A stretch of DNA of 64,000 nucleotides, from the NCBI RefSeq assembly GCF_018228765.1, contig NZ_CP073695.1:868001-932000 (forward strand), read 5' to 3'. Shown piece after piece: positions 8,084 through 15,708 of the stretch (position 1 is its first letter; every line of letters starts with the position of its first letter). Source of the DNA: Halorubrum ruber. Lineage in GTDB: Archaea; Halobacteriota; Halobacteria; Halobacteriales; Haloferacaceae. The notes beneath the pieces were generated by a model, which did not search any database, was not told the DNA's origin, and was given only the letters and a program-made list of their open reading frames with translations. The translations under genes were made by a program, and so were the position numbers.

Positions 8084-9175
8084 TTAGCTCCCGCTCGCGG
8101 TCTCGTTATCCGCGTCGTCCGTCTCGTTGCCGCCGGTAGTGTCGTCCTCCTCGTCCTCCTCCTCGTCTGCTTCCGACTCGTCGCCTTCGTCTTCCTCGTC
8201 TTCGTCCTCTTCCTCCTCTTCGTCTTCGTCCTCTTCGTTCTCATCCTCTTCATCCTCCCCGTCCTCCTCGTCCTCGTCGTCGATCTCGTTGACGTCGACG
8301 TCGCGGCCCGCGACCCCGCTGCCCGAGATCACGGGTTTGAGGATGTATCCGTTGTTCTTCCCGCGCTTGACGACGTTGATGTCGAAGACGAAGCTCACCG
8401 CCTCGTCGGGCGTGACCTCGAACTCGTTCGTGATCTGGAGCTTCTCGCTCGGGAGCTTCACGTCGACCGCCTCGCCGTCGACGATCCCCGTCACCTCGGA
8501 GACCTCGAGTTCGATCTTCTCGTAGCTGCCCGCCGGGATCTCGCCGTCGAAGACGGCGATGGCGTCGTCCTCGACCACTTGCGTGAGATCGACCGTCGCG
8601 CCGTCGAGTTCGACGACGGTGAAGCCGCGATCCTCGTCGTCATCTTCGTCGTCCTCATCCTCATCCTCCGCTTCGACGTCTTCCTCGTCGTCCTCGCCGT
8701 CATCGACGTCCGTCTCGTTCGCGCCGTCGTCCTCGTCCGCCGTCTCGTTCGCGTCGTCGTCACCGGTTTCCGTGGCGTTCTGCTCGGTGTCGTCGTCCTC
8801 GGCGGCTTCTTCCTCGTCTTCCCCGTCTTCTTCGTCGTCTTCGTCGTCTTCATCGTCGCCGTCTCCGGCCTCGAAGATCCGAGCCCGGTCGAGGGTGACG
8901 TCCAGCCGGTCGAAGTCGCCGATGTCGGCCGGGGCGTCGCTGATGAGGAGCCTGAAGTTGCCCGTGAGTGTCTCCGAGCCGTCGGAGCCGTCGGAGCCGT
9001 CCGACGACGGGAGAGCCGCGTCTCCGGCGCAGCCGGCGAGCAGCGTCGCGCTCGCTCCGGCACCGAGGGCCACGAACTTCCGTCGGCCGAGGCCGTCGGT
9101 CGACACGCCCGTCAAGCGGTCGTCGCCTGTCGTTCGCGATCCGTCGTCGCCTGTCGTCTGCGATCGGTCAGTCAT
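8084..9175 (-). CDS. DUF4382 Tat-exported lipoprotein with long acidic repeats
   Basis: 363 residues. The N-terminus has a twin-arginine signal GLGRRKFVALGAGASATLLA followed by the lipobox Cys (LAGC), so it is probably a membrane-anchored surface lipoprotein. The DUF4382 core (LTGNFRLLISDAPADIGDFD, then VTLDRARIF, SYEKIELEVSEV and FDINVVKRGKNNGYILKPVI) is split by a roughly 85-residue Asp/Glu/Asn-rich insertion and followed by a roughly 90-residue acidic tail. A TTTATA box lies on the minus strand at 9205-9210, about 32 bases upstream. The acidic runs are codon-repetitive (GAC/GAG) and prone to length change. Function unknown, perhaps ion or surface binding. Confidence 0.86.
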   Translation of the reverse strand: MTDRSQTTGDDGSRTTGDDRLTGVSTDGLGRRKFVALGAGASATLLAGCAGDAALPSSDGSDGSDGSETLTGNFRLLISDAPADIGDFDRLDVTLDRARIFEAGDGDDEDDEDDEEDGEDEEEAAEDDDTEQNATETGDDDANETADEDDGANETDVDDGEDDEEDVEAEDEDEDDEDDDEDRGFTVVELDGATVDLTQVVEDDAIAVFDGEIPAGSYEKIELEVSEVTGIVDGEAVDVKLPSEKLQITNEFEVTPDEAVSFVFDINVVKRGKNNGYILKPVISGSGVAGRDVDVNEIDDEDEEDGEDEEDENEEDEDEEEEEDEDEEDEGDESEADEEEDEEDDTTGGNETDDADNETASGS

Positions 9176-9304
9176 CGTGAGTGAACGAACGGGCCGCAGA
9201 CGGGTATAAACGAGCGATACTCCGTCCGAATTTGTGCGGATAAAGCCGGTTTTAGCGCCGGTCGACGGGGTTCGAGACCAAACGGGCGGGCTCGACGACG
9301 CGGG

Positions 9305-10630
9305 CTACGGTTCCGCGGTGTCGATGCCGGCCGCCTCGACCACGCGCTCGGCGTGTCGCGTCGCGCGCTCGCGGACCGCCGCCGCGTCGATCCCGACGTG
9401 TTCGCCGTCCGCGTAGCGGACCTCGCCGTCGACCATCGCGAAGGTCACGTCGTCGCCGTGGGCGGCGTACACTAAGTGTGAGAGCGGGTCGTGGACCGGG
9501 GTCGCCCGCATGAGGTCGGTCGTGATCCCGATCACGTCGGCGCGGTGCCCCTCGCGGAGCGCGCCGAGGCGGTCGAAGCCGGCGGCCCGGGCGCCGTTGG
9601 TCGTCGCCATCTCCAGCACGGTCGGGGCCGGGAGGCGGGTCGGATCCCGGGCGTCGACCTTGCCGAGGAGGCTCGCCTGCCGCATCTCGGTGAAAGCGTC
9701 GAGGGTGTTGTTGCACGGCGGCCCGTCGTTGCCGAGCGCGACCGTGATGCCGCGGTCGAGGTAGTCCTGAACCGGGGCGATCCCCGAGGCGAGTTTCATG
9801 TTCGAGGAGGGGCAGTGGGTGACGACCGTGTCGGTCTCGGCGAGCACCTCGCGCTCGCGCTCGTCGGTGTGGACGCAGTGCGCGAGCGTCACGTCCGGTC
9901 CCGTCAGCCCGACCTCGTCGAGCCAGAGGACGTTCCGCTTCCCCGTGTCGGCCTCCACCGTCTCGATCTCGTCCTCGTTCTCGCTGGCGTGAGTGTGGAT
10001 CGTCACGCCGTCGTATCGGTCGGCCAGCTCGCGGCAGCCGCGCAGGCACTCCTCGGTACAGGTGACGGCGAACCGCGGCGTGACCGCGTAGCGGACGCGA
10101 CCATCAGCCGCGCCGTGGTACTCGCGGATGAGGGCCTCGCTCTCCGCGAGCGCGGCGTCGGTCTCCTCCAGCAGGCTGTCGGGAGAGTCCCGGTCCATCA
10201 GCACCTTGCCGAGCCGCGCGCGGATTCCAGTCTCGATCGCGGCCTCGAACGCCTCCTCGGCGTGGTTCACGGAGAGGTGGTCGACGACGGTCGTCGTCCC
10301 CGATTCGAGACACTCCAGGTAGCCCAGCTCGGCCGCGGCGCGCGTCGCCTCGGCGTCCATCGCGGCCTCCATCGGCAACACGGCGTCGAACAGCCAGTCG
10401 AGGAGGGCGTCGTCGTCGGCGATCCCCCGCCCCAGCGACTGGACGGAGTGGACGTGGCCGCCGACGAGCCCGGGCGCGACGATGTCGAACGCGCGCCGCT
10501 CGTGGTCGGGGTAGCGGTCGCGGAGGGCGCTCTCCTCGCCGACCGCGGCGATCGTGTTCCCCTCGACGACGACGGCGCCCTCGGGGATGACGGTCTCGGA
10601 GTCGGCGACGACGGTTCCGGCGATCAGCAT
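9305..10630 (-). CDS. Amidohydrolase: 5'-deoxyadenosine / S-adenosylhomocysteine deaminase family
   Basis: 441 residues, MLIAGTVVADSETVIPEGAV. Metal-binding motifs of the MtaD/DadD/chlorohydrolase group are visible: GLVGGHVHSVQSLGRG, the second histidine region VTIHTHASENEDEIE, LAHCVHTD, THCPSSNMKLASGIAP and ALGNDGPPCNNTLD. Such enzymes deaminate adenosine-type by-products of SAM metabolism (5'-deoxyadenosine, MTA, SAH) to inosine forms. The start ATG is the first Met and gives the canonical beta-strand. The first repeat element (10790) lies 160 bp upstream on the other strand. Confidence 0.88.
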   Translation of the reverse strand: MLIAGTVVADSETVIPEGAVVVEGNTIAAVGEESALRDRYPDHERRAFDIVAPGLVGGHVHSVQSLGRGIADDDALLDWLFDAVLPMEAAMDAEATRAAAELGYLECLESGTTTVVDHLSVNHAEEAFEAAIETGIRARLGKVLMDRDSPDSLLEETDAALAESEALIREYHGAADGRVRYAVTPRFAVTCTEECLRGCRELADRYDGVTIHTHASENEDEIETVEADTGKRNVLWLDEVGLTGPDVTLAHCVHTDEREREVLAETDTVVTHCPSSNMKLASGIAPVQDYLDRGITVALGNDGPPCNNTLDAFTEMRQASLLGKVDARDPTRLPAPTVLEMATTNGARAAGFDRLGALREGHRADVIGITTDLMRATPVHDPLSHLVYAAHGDDVTFAMVDGEVRYADGEHVGIDAAAVRERATRHAERVVEAAGIDTAEP

Positions 10631-10789
10631 GTCCGTCCGTTCCTGACGGTCGACCGGTAAGAGGCTGTCCGTTCGCGACCCCCCGATCCCGTCCGTTCGG
10701 GGCTGCCGGGCGATCGAATGTCGAGACAGCGGATCGGCCCGCCGACAGCGACATGATATTTAAATGCGGATGAGCGGTCGTCGCGATCG

Positions 10790-11156
10790 TTTATAAATGG
10801 CTGTGTGGTGGCGCGTGCCGGTGAGCGGCCGATAGGCCGCGAACCGCACGCGCGAGGGAGTCGGTCGCCGAGCGAAGCGACGGCGACCGACGAGGCTGGG
10901 GAGGAGTGAGGTGCGGGGCGGTGCTGTGCGGGCGGGACTCAAAGGGGCAGCCGCGAGGCGGGCGCAGGTGACGTAAGCACCGCAACGAGGGAGTGAACGG
11001 AGTGAGCGACCGAGTGAGGAGCGCAGCGAGCGTGCGCCCGCCTCGCGGCTGGGGCTTTGGCGGTGTTCGCCGTCGATCGACAGTCACCCATTTATAAGCG
11101 AGCGACCGGGGATTTGGAGGTGTTCACCGCCGAGCTATGGTCGGCTATTTATAAAT
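10790..11156 (+). repeat. Structured intergenic element, copy A
   Basis: First of seven dispersed copies, filling most of the 10631-11181 gap. It starts at TTTATAAAT (10790-10798) and ends at TTTATAAAT (11148-11156). Stem 1: GCGCGTG 10811-10817 with CACGCGC 10847-10853, enclosing CGGT/ACCG, a GA/GA pair and GCGGCC/GGCCGC closed by GATA. Stem 2: GTCGGTCGCCG 10860-10870 with CGGCGACCGAC 10881-10891. Stem 3: a 16-bp arm 10951-10966 with 11033-11048, extended by CAAAGGGGCAG (10940) opposite CTGGGGCTTTG (11049), which leaves three G-G mismatches. One extra 57-bp tail unit follows (ctttG 11059, atttG 11116). No protein reading is convincing. Confidence 0.85.
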
Positions 11157-11181
11157 AGCTCTTAGAACGACTCGATCCGTC

Positions 11182-11682
11182 CTATTCTAGTCGGCGGTCG
11201 CGAAACGCGCGGATCACGTCCTGCCGGGCGATGATCCCAACGATCCGCCCCTCCTCGTCGACCACGGGAACACGATTAATATCCGGGTCGTCCCCGACGA
11301 GGAGGTCCAACACGTCGTCGACGTCGCTGTCGGGCGTCACCGTCGCCACGTCGGCGCTCATCACCTCGGAGATGGGCCGGTCCGCGTTGCGGAGCATGTC
11401 GACGCCGAGGTCGAGGTCGGCCCACGGGCGCTTCACCTGATAGGAGAGCGTGTCGACGAACGGGGGGAGGCCGATCGGGATCCACAGTGTCTCGTCCTCG
11501 GGCTCGAACAGGTCGACGAGGTCGGACTCGGTGATCACGCCGACCACCCGCTCGTCGTCGTCGACGACCGGAAACCCGCTGAACTCGTAGCGGGCGAACC
11601 GCTTGAACACGTCGGCGACGTCGTCGTCGGGCGAGACCGTCTTCACGTCCGGTTCCATCAGGTCGCGGGCGGTCAGTGTCAT
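11182..11682 (-). CDS. CBS-domain protein
   Basis: 166 residues, MTLTARDLMEPDVKTVSPDD. Two CBS motifs occupy nearly the whole protein: residues about 5-60 (VSPDDDVADVFKRFARYEFS, GFPVVDDDERVVGVITESDL) and about 100-160 (ISEVMSADVATVTPDSDVDD, INRVPVVDEEGRIVGIIARQ). A Bateman module of this kind binds adenine nucleotides or SAM and usually senses energy state. The insert between the CBS repeats (IPIGLPPFVDTLSYQVKRPW) is characteristic of haloarchaeal stand-alone CBS proteins. No fused effector domain is present, so the partner is unknown. Confidence 0.92.
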   Translation of the reverse strand: MTLTARDLMEPDVKTVSPDDDVADVFKRFARYEFSGFPVVDDDERVVGVITESDLVDLFEPEDETLWIPIGLPPFVDTLSYQVKRPWADLDLGVDMLRNADRPISEVMSADVATVTPDSDVDDVLDLLVGDDPDINRVPVVDEEGRIVGIIARQDVIRAFRDRRLE

Positions 11683-11796
11683 ACCGAAGCGTCACGGCGG
11701 GAGGCCGTAGGCGTTTCGCCCCGGCGGCGCGGCGGGACGCACGACGTGCTGCTCGCCGACGCAACGGACTTAGGGACCGGGAACGCAGTCGCTCGC

Positions 11797-12291
11797 ATGC
11801 ACCGGAAAGGTCACGTCGGGGCGTCGCTCGTCGTCTACGCCCCGCTCGGGTTCCTCGTCACGGCCCTCGCCTCGATAGAGGTCGGGCTCGTCGGCGCGGC
11901 CGGCGTCGCCTCGCTGGCGATGGTCCCGGATCTCGACATGCGCGTCCCCCTCGTCAAACACCGGGGGATCACCCACACCGTCTGGTTCGCGCTGCTCGTC
12001 GGCGTCGCCTTCGGGATCGTCGGGCTGGCGGCCGGCCTCCAAGGCGGCGGCGTCGAGGCGCTGCTGTTCGGCGGCGCCGCGTTCCTCTTCGGCGCCGTCA
12101 CGATCGTCTCGCACCTCCTCGCCGACGCGCTGACGCCAATGGGGATCCGGCCGTTCGCGCCCGTGCGAGACACCGAGTACACGCTCGACCTGTTCACGGC
12201 GGCGAACCCGCTCGCGAACTACGCGCTGTTGGGGATGGGCGGCGTCGTCGCCGCGGTCGCGCTGGTCACGGGCGACGCAGTGCCGGTGTAG
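11797..12291 (+). CDS. YdjM/DUF457-type membrane-bound metal-dependent hydrolase
   Basis: 164 residues from ATG 11797 (MHRKGHVGASLVVYAPLGFL). The His-containing motifs HRKGHVG, MVPDLDMRVPLVKHRGITHT and SHLLADALTPMGIRPF match the LexA-binding, inner-membrane-bound hydrolase family (YdjM, DUF457). Four to five membrane helices are visible. An in-frame start at 11746 lacks conservation and would overlap the promoter. Members are thought to hydrolyse membrane phospho-compounds, but biochemical data are sparse. It borders the left side of the AT-rich island. Confidence 0.85.
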   Translation: MHRKGHVGASLVVYAPLGFLVTALASIEVGLVGAAGVASLAMVPDLDMRVPLVKHRGITHTVWFALLVGVAFGIVGLAAGLQGGGVEALLFGGAAFLFGAVTIVSHLLADALTPMGIRPFAPVRDTEYTLDLFTAANPLANYALLGMGGVVAAVALVTGDAVPV

Positions 12292-12369
12292 AAAACCTAC
12301 ATCCACCTGCCGTCGCGGAGTGAAATCAGCCACGAGACGAGTTGTTAGGCTGGTATTCATACATGAGAC

Positions 12370-12400
12370 ATTGTCACACAGATTCAAGTAGAGTGACAAT
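12370..12400. promoter_or_regulatory. Inverted repeat upstream of the putative nuclease gene
   Basis: ATTGTCAC (12370-12377) and GTGACAAT (12393-12400) form a perfect 8-bp inverted repeat with a 15-bp spacer, ending 17 bases before the start codon of the 546-aa gene. The size and position fit an operator for a dimeric repressor, possibly autoregulation. Confidence 0.4.
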
Positions 12401-12416
12401 AATCGTGATTTAACCA

Positions 12417-14057
12417 ATGCGATTGCGGGACCTCGCGGACAAAGACTGGAACAGTTACGAGCAAAAACGGTTCATCAGGGATGACACGAAAGCAAAAACG
12501 GACGATTTTGATCCGGAGTCGTTCAAACACGATGGGTTCGATGACCGGGAAAAGTATCTAGAGACGTACGTCCCTGCGTTGGCGGATCCGGACCGCATCC
12601 GAACTGAGTTGAACGATTTTACCCCACCTCGACTCACGGCGATCAACGACTCACCGTACCAATCCCTCGTCATTAGGTACGGAATTCTCCGTCAACTCAT
12701 TCAACAACCGGACTACAGTATGGCGAAAGGCGATCTGCTGGATGCGGTTCAAAACTGGCAGCGCTCGTTTATCGAGGCGTACGACGAAGACTCGTTCGAA
12801 GAGACGGACGATCTCCTCCATCTCGCGCAGGCTGCTGTCGACTACCAAAACCAGATCGATGACTCGGAGTTACACATGGTGTACAGCTACTTCGAGCTCC
12901 ACAATCGGGCACAGGATAGTAAACACGAGTACTACACGTGGCTGGACTTCTTCAAACGTCTCTCGTCGTTCGGACGCTTCCCGAAGGTCTCTCGATCGGA
13001 CAGCCCCGAGCACGCCCTCGACACGATTGAAAAAGGACTCTGGTCGCTTCAGGAGCAAGCCCTCGTGTATGAGGTAAACGACGAGTCGACAAAGGAACTC
13101 GTCGGAATCCCGGAGGACTATATCGAGGTTGTTCGAGACTGGCTGTACTACGAGATGTCGGAGGAGAACCTGCTAGCGATGCTCGAAACGCTCGATGTAT
13201 TCGACCGACAATCAGTCTTGATCGATGCTCGCGAGCGCTTCGGGGTAGAAGGGAAGAACTACGGCCGGAACGAAAACCGCCGCGAGAATATCGCTAAGGC
13301 AGGAATATTCCCGAGCGAACTTCTGAGAGAAGTCGTCGATAAAGACGAATTAAAAAAGATCGTCGACCGCTACGGGCTCGACGCCCACAAGCGGAAGACG
13401 GACGATATGGTCTCTGCGATTATCGAGTACTTCGAGCAGTCACAGAAGTCGGTCGAGCAAGGAGAGCCGGCAGTCGATCTCTACCTCGATGCGTACGAGG
13501 ATATCGCCGACGGGGCTGTTAATCAGGTCCCTCCTCAACTCCAAGATCTAATTGATGCTGATAACGCCGAAGAGAAGCTCGATATCCTCTTCGAGGAGGC
13601 CACGGGAGAGATCTTCCGCGAGGCGTTCAACCTAGAGGGAGTGAACCAACTCGGTCAGAAGGCGACCGGGATGGTCGCTGACGGCGAGATTGAGCAGGAC
13701 GGGAATTGGCTTCTGTGGGACAACAAGCGCCGTCGAGAGAAGTTCAAACTGGGAAGCGACACCCGGAGTAAAATCAAGAACTACATCGACACAAAAGACA
13801 AACAGCACGATGTCGAGTGGTTCCTGATCATCGCACCGGACTTCACAGAGCAGGCGGCGATGAACGCCGAGCAACTCGAAATGCAAGTCGGGAAGGACAT
13901 CCGACTGGTTCGCGCAGCGGATCTGAAGGAGCTCGCGCAACTCTGGAAAGAGGAGTACGCGGATACCAACCGAGAGTTACCGTTGTCCGTCTTCTTCGGC
14001 TCGGAGTTCTTCGACGTTGATAGAGCCGCTAGGTTGCTCGAACTGGAGTTCTCATAG
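12417..14057 (+). CDS. Putative PD-(D/E)XK-type nuclease of the island, previously uncharacterised
   Basis: 546 residues, MRLRDLADKDWNSYEQKRFI. I recognise no named family for the whole protein. Residues about 1-290 are helical, without a known motif. Around 310-345 the segment DELKKIVDRYGLDAHKRKTD and the following helix look like a SAP-type DNA-binding helix pair. The C-terminal third carries ADGEIEQDGNWLLWDNKRRR, with D422 and D435-x-K437, the D...(D/E)xK spacing of PD-(D/E)XK nucleases, followed by strand VEWFLIIAPDFTEQ and RLVRAADLKELAQLW, as in Mrr/restriction-like folds. Codon use and base composition (about half GC) differ from its neighbours, indicating horizontal transfer. A role in phage or plasmid restriction is inferred. 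No methylase accompanies it here. Confidence 0.7.
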   Translation: MRLRDLADKDWNSYEQKRFIRDDTKAKTDDFDPESFKHDGFDDREKYLETYVPALADPDRIRTELNDFTPPRLTAINDSPYQSLVIRYGILRQLIQQPDYSMAKGDLLDAVQNWQRSFIEAYDEDSFEETDDLLHLAQAAVDYQNQIDDSELHMVYSYFELHNRAQDSKHEYYTWLDFFKRLSSFGRFPKVSRSDSPEHALDTIEKGLWSLQEQALVYEVNDESTKELVGIPEDYIEVVRDWLYYEMSEENLLAMLETLDVFDRQSVLIDARERFGVEGKNYGRNENRRENIAKAGIFPSELLREVVDKDELKKIVDRYGLDAHKRKTDDMVSAIIEYFEQSQKSVEQGEPAVDLYLDAYEDIADGAVNQVPPQLQDLIDADNAEEKLDILFEEATGEIFREAFNLEGVNQLGQKATGMVADGEIEQDGNWLLWDNKRRREKFKLGSDTRSKIKNYIDTKDKQHDVEWFLIIAPDFTEQAAMNAEQLEMQVGKDIRLVRAADLKELAQLWKEEYADTNRELPLSVFFGSEFFDVDRAARLLELEFS

Positions 14058-14312
14058 TCTAGTTGATGACTGTACTGTATATGTTAAGTAACAGATATAC
14101 GGTGAAATAAAAAGTCCGATCTGACGCAGCATCGCCGACATTTACTGCTCATGCAGCGTACTGTGAGAGTCAACGCCGAGCGCACGATATTGGCGGTTGG
14201 TGAGAACGGTAGCAGCGCTTGACAACACCCACCTGATCAAATAAAGTAGGTGGAGAACGTTATCGAAACACACGTGTGCTTTGTATTAATGTGTGAAAAT
14301 ATTCTCAATTCA

Positions 14313-14933
14313 TCATAGAATTTCAGTTATGTCAGACACAGGTGAGTAATATCCATTTTCGCTAATCCAAGCGGATAACCAGTCATTTGCAGTTTCTATT
14401 TCAACAATATCCTTTGAGACGCATCTGGCTAGTAATCCAAGGGATCCAGTGTATTCAATATCATACTTGTCTGCAAAATCGCGAGCATCGCCGTCATCAG
14501 TGGCAACTGGAACCCCGTGAGCAAAAGAGGCATGTACAGCTGTAGCTTCTCCCCAGTCCAAGCGAGACATACACTCGGTGACAAAATCAACACCGGTTTC
14601 TGTATCTATATCAACTTGATTCATTTCAGCAGAGAGTAATAAATGATTGATTCCTTTGTCGATATTGTTATTATTGTGTGCCATCTCAGAAAAGGAGGAA
14701 CATTTTATTAAATAACTTGTATTTTCAGTGTTTGAACGCCTTGGCGATGGCATTAGGTCAATTGCGTCATCTAAAAACTCGTATCCTTCCCGTTCTCCCC
14801 TCTCAGTCTCAATTATTACTGCTTTTGTGACTGCTGGTGGCTCATCAAAACTTTCGCAAAGCTCTGACATCGATTCAGTTTTTGAAAAATTAGAAATAAC
14901 GGTTGTATCCAATATAATCTCAAAATCTGACAT
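14313..14933 (-). CDS. PIN-domain toxin (VapC/DUF3368-like)
   Basis: 206 residues, MSDFEIILDTTVISNFSKTE. PIN features: D9 in ILDTTVISNF, an acidic IIETERGEREG helix, LDWGEATAVHASFAHGVPVA, the DDGDAR motif, and YTGSLGLLARCV as in DUF3368 proteins. PIN toxins are Mg-dependent ribonucleases. The gene is 6 bp downstream of a UPF0175 antitoxin-type gene on the same strand, the usual order for this pair. It is very AT-rich compared with the window (AAT/ATA codons), so it was acquired. It converges on the putative nuclease gene across 255 bp that contain no ORF I can support. Confidence 0.85.
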   Translation of the reverse strand: MSDFEIILDTTVISNFSKTESMSELCESFDEPPAVTKAVIIETERGEREGYEFLDDAIDLMPSPRRSNTENTSYLIKCSSFSEMAHNNNNIDKGINHLLLSAEMNQVDIDTETGVDFVTECMSRLDWGEATAVHASFAHGVPVATDDGDARDFADKYDIEYTGSLGLLARCVSKDIVEIETANDWLSAWISENGYYSPVSDITEIL

Positions 14934-14939
14934 TCAGAA

Positions 14940-15158
14940 TTAGATATCTAAGGCAGTCTGAACTTCATACTCAGCATCCTCAAGATTACTAGGACCCAGT
15001 CGGCAGTTCACAGCACTCTCAGATAGTACATCTCTAAATCGCTGGCGAGAGATCTCTGCGAATTCTGCTGCCTCACCCAGAGTCATTTCGCCGAGGACAT
15101 ACAGTCCTACAGCTAGCGCGAGATCAGAATCCCCTTCTGCCATCTCTGGATGGCTCAT
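14940..15158 (-). CDS. UPF0175 family antitoxin
   Basis: 72 residues, MSHPEMAEGDSDLALAVGLY. The LAVGLYVLGEMTLGEAAEFA block and SRQRFRDVLSESAVNC match UPF0175, small helix-turn-helix antitoxins that pair with PIN toxins of the DUF3368 group. The HTH (GEMTLGEAAEFAEISRQRF) probably binds its own promoter region in 15160-15300. The stop lies 6 bp before the toxin start. Confidence 0.86.
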   Translation of the reverse strand: MSHPEMAEGDSDLALAVGLYVLGEMTLGEAAEFAEISRQRFRDVLSESAVNCRLGPSNLEDAEYEVQTALDI

Positions 15159-15360
15159 CTTGTTATCGTGATATTACTTGTGCCACTATTTTACTCTACC
15201 GGAGGTTCCGTTATCTGACGTATATTTTATCCGATGTGAATTACGATTACTGGATCGACCCGACCGCTTCGTGTACATTCTTGACAGAACGTGAACCTTG
15301 TTAAGACTGTCCAGCCCCTCTACGGAGGGTTATCACTCAACATGTGAATATTATGTTAGA

Positions 15361-15514
15361 TGGCCGGGGTGGGCTCCGAACCCACGATCTCCGCATGTCC
15401 CAGGTCCGAGGCTCGGCGGAGCCACGGGAAGGACGCGGACGCTTCCAAGGCGTCACCGCACCGAATCTCCGAACCCTATGAGTGCGGCGCTATGTCCAGC
15501 TAAGCCACCCGGCC
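15361..15514 (-). tRNA. Elongator tRNA-Met (CAU) with intron
   Basis: The minus strand folds as a tRNA: acceptor GGCCGGG (15514-15508) pairs with CCCGGCC next to discriminator A at 15361; the D arm is GCTTAGCTGGACATAGCGC; the anticodon stem is CCGCA/TGCGG with loop CTCATAA and anticodon CAT at 15480-15478; and the T arm is GTGGG TTCGGAG CCCAC. The two halves of the anticodon loop are separated by about 80 bases (15476-15397), which must be spliced. Haloarchaeal elongator tRNA-Met is known to carry an intron at this position. The mature size of about 74 nt without CCA is normal. The AT-rich island lies directly beyond its 3' end. Confidence 0.9.
15397..15476 (-). other. Archaeal tRNA-Met intron
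   Basis: About 80 bases interrupt the anticodon loop after position 37. The exact splice sites depend on the bulge-helix-bulge motif, which I place within one or two bases of these ends. The intron is GC-rich and internally paired (GACGCCTTGGAAGCGTC, GGCTCCGCCGAGCC). Confidence 0.7.
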
Positions 15515-15708
15515 TCACCTTTTCGTACCGCGATGAGACTCTTTAACCTTCCCATCCGTCGGGAGGTTGTGAACCGATCGCAGATCGCCGCGGGCGGCCG
15601 CTTCCGAAGCGGTTCCGTGTCGCGGAAGCCGCAGCGTCGCGACCGGTTTCGCCGCGCGCTCGCGGCCGACCCAGCGGATTTATGCCGGGCGCGGCGTATC
15701 CCGGGCGT

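Noticed and set aside
8127..9209. Ser-rich plus-strand ORFs opposite the DUF4382 gene
   Set aside because: Poly-Ser arises from the reverse complement of GAC/GAG acidic runs.
12292..12420. Second att site (copy of the tRNA-Met 3' end) at the left border of the island
   Set aside because: I compared the acceptor/T-arm sequence with this stretch and found no matching run; no integrase gene is visible.
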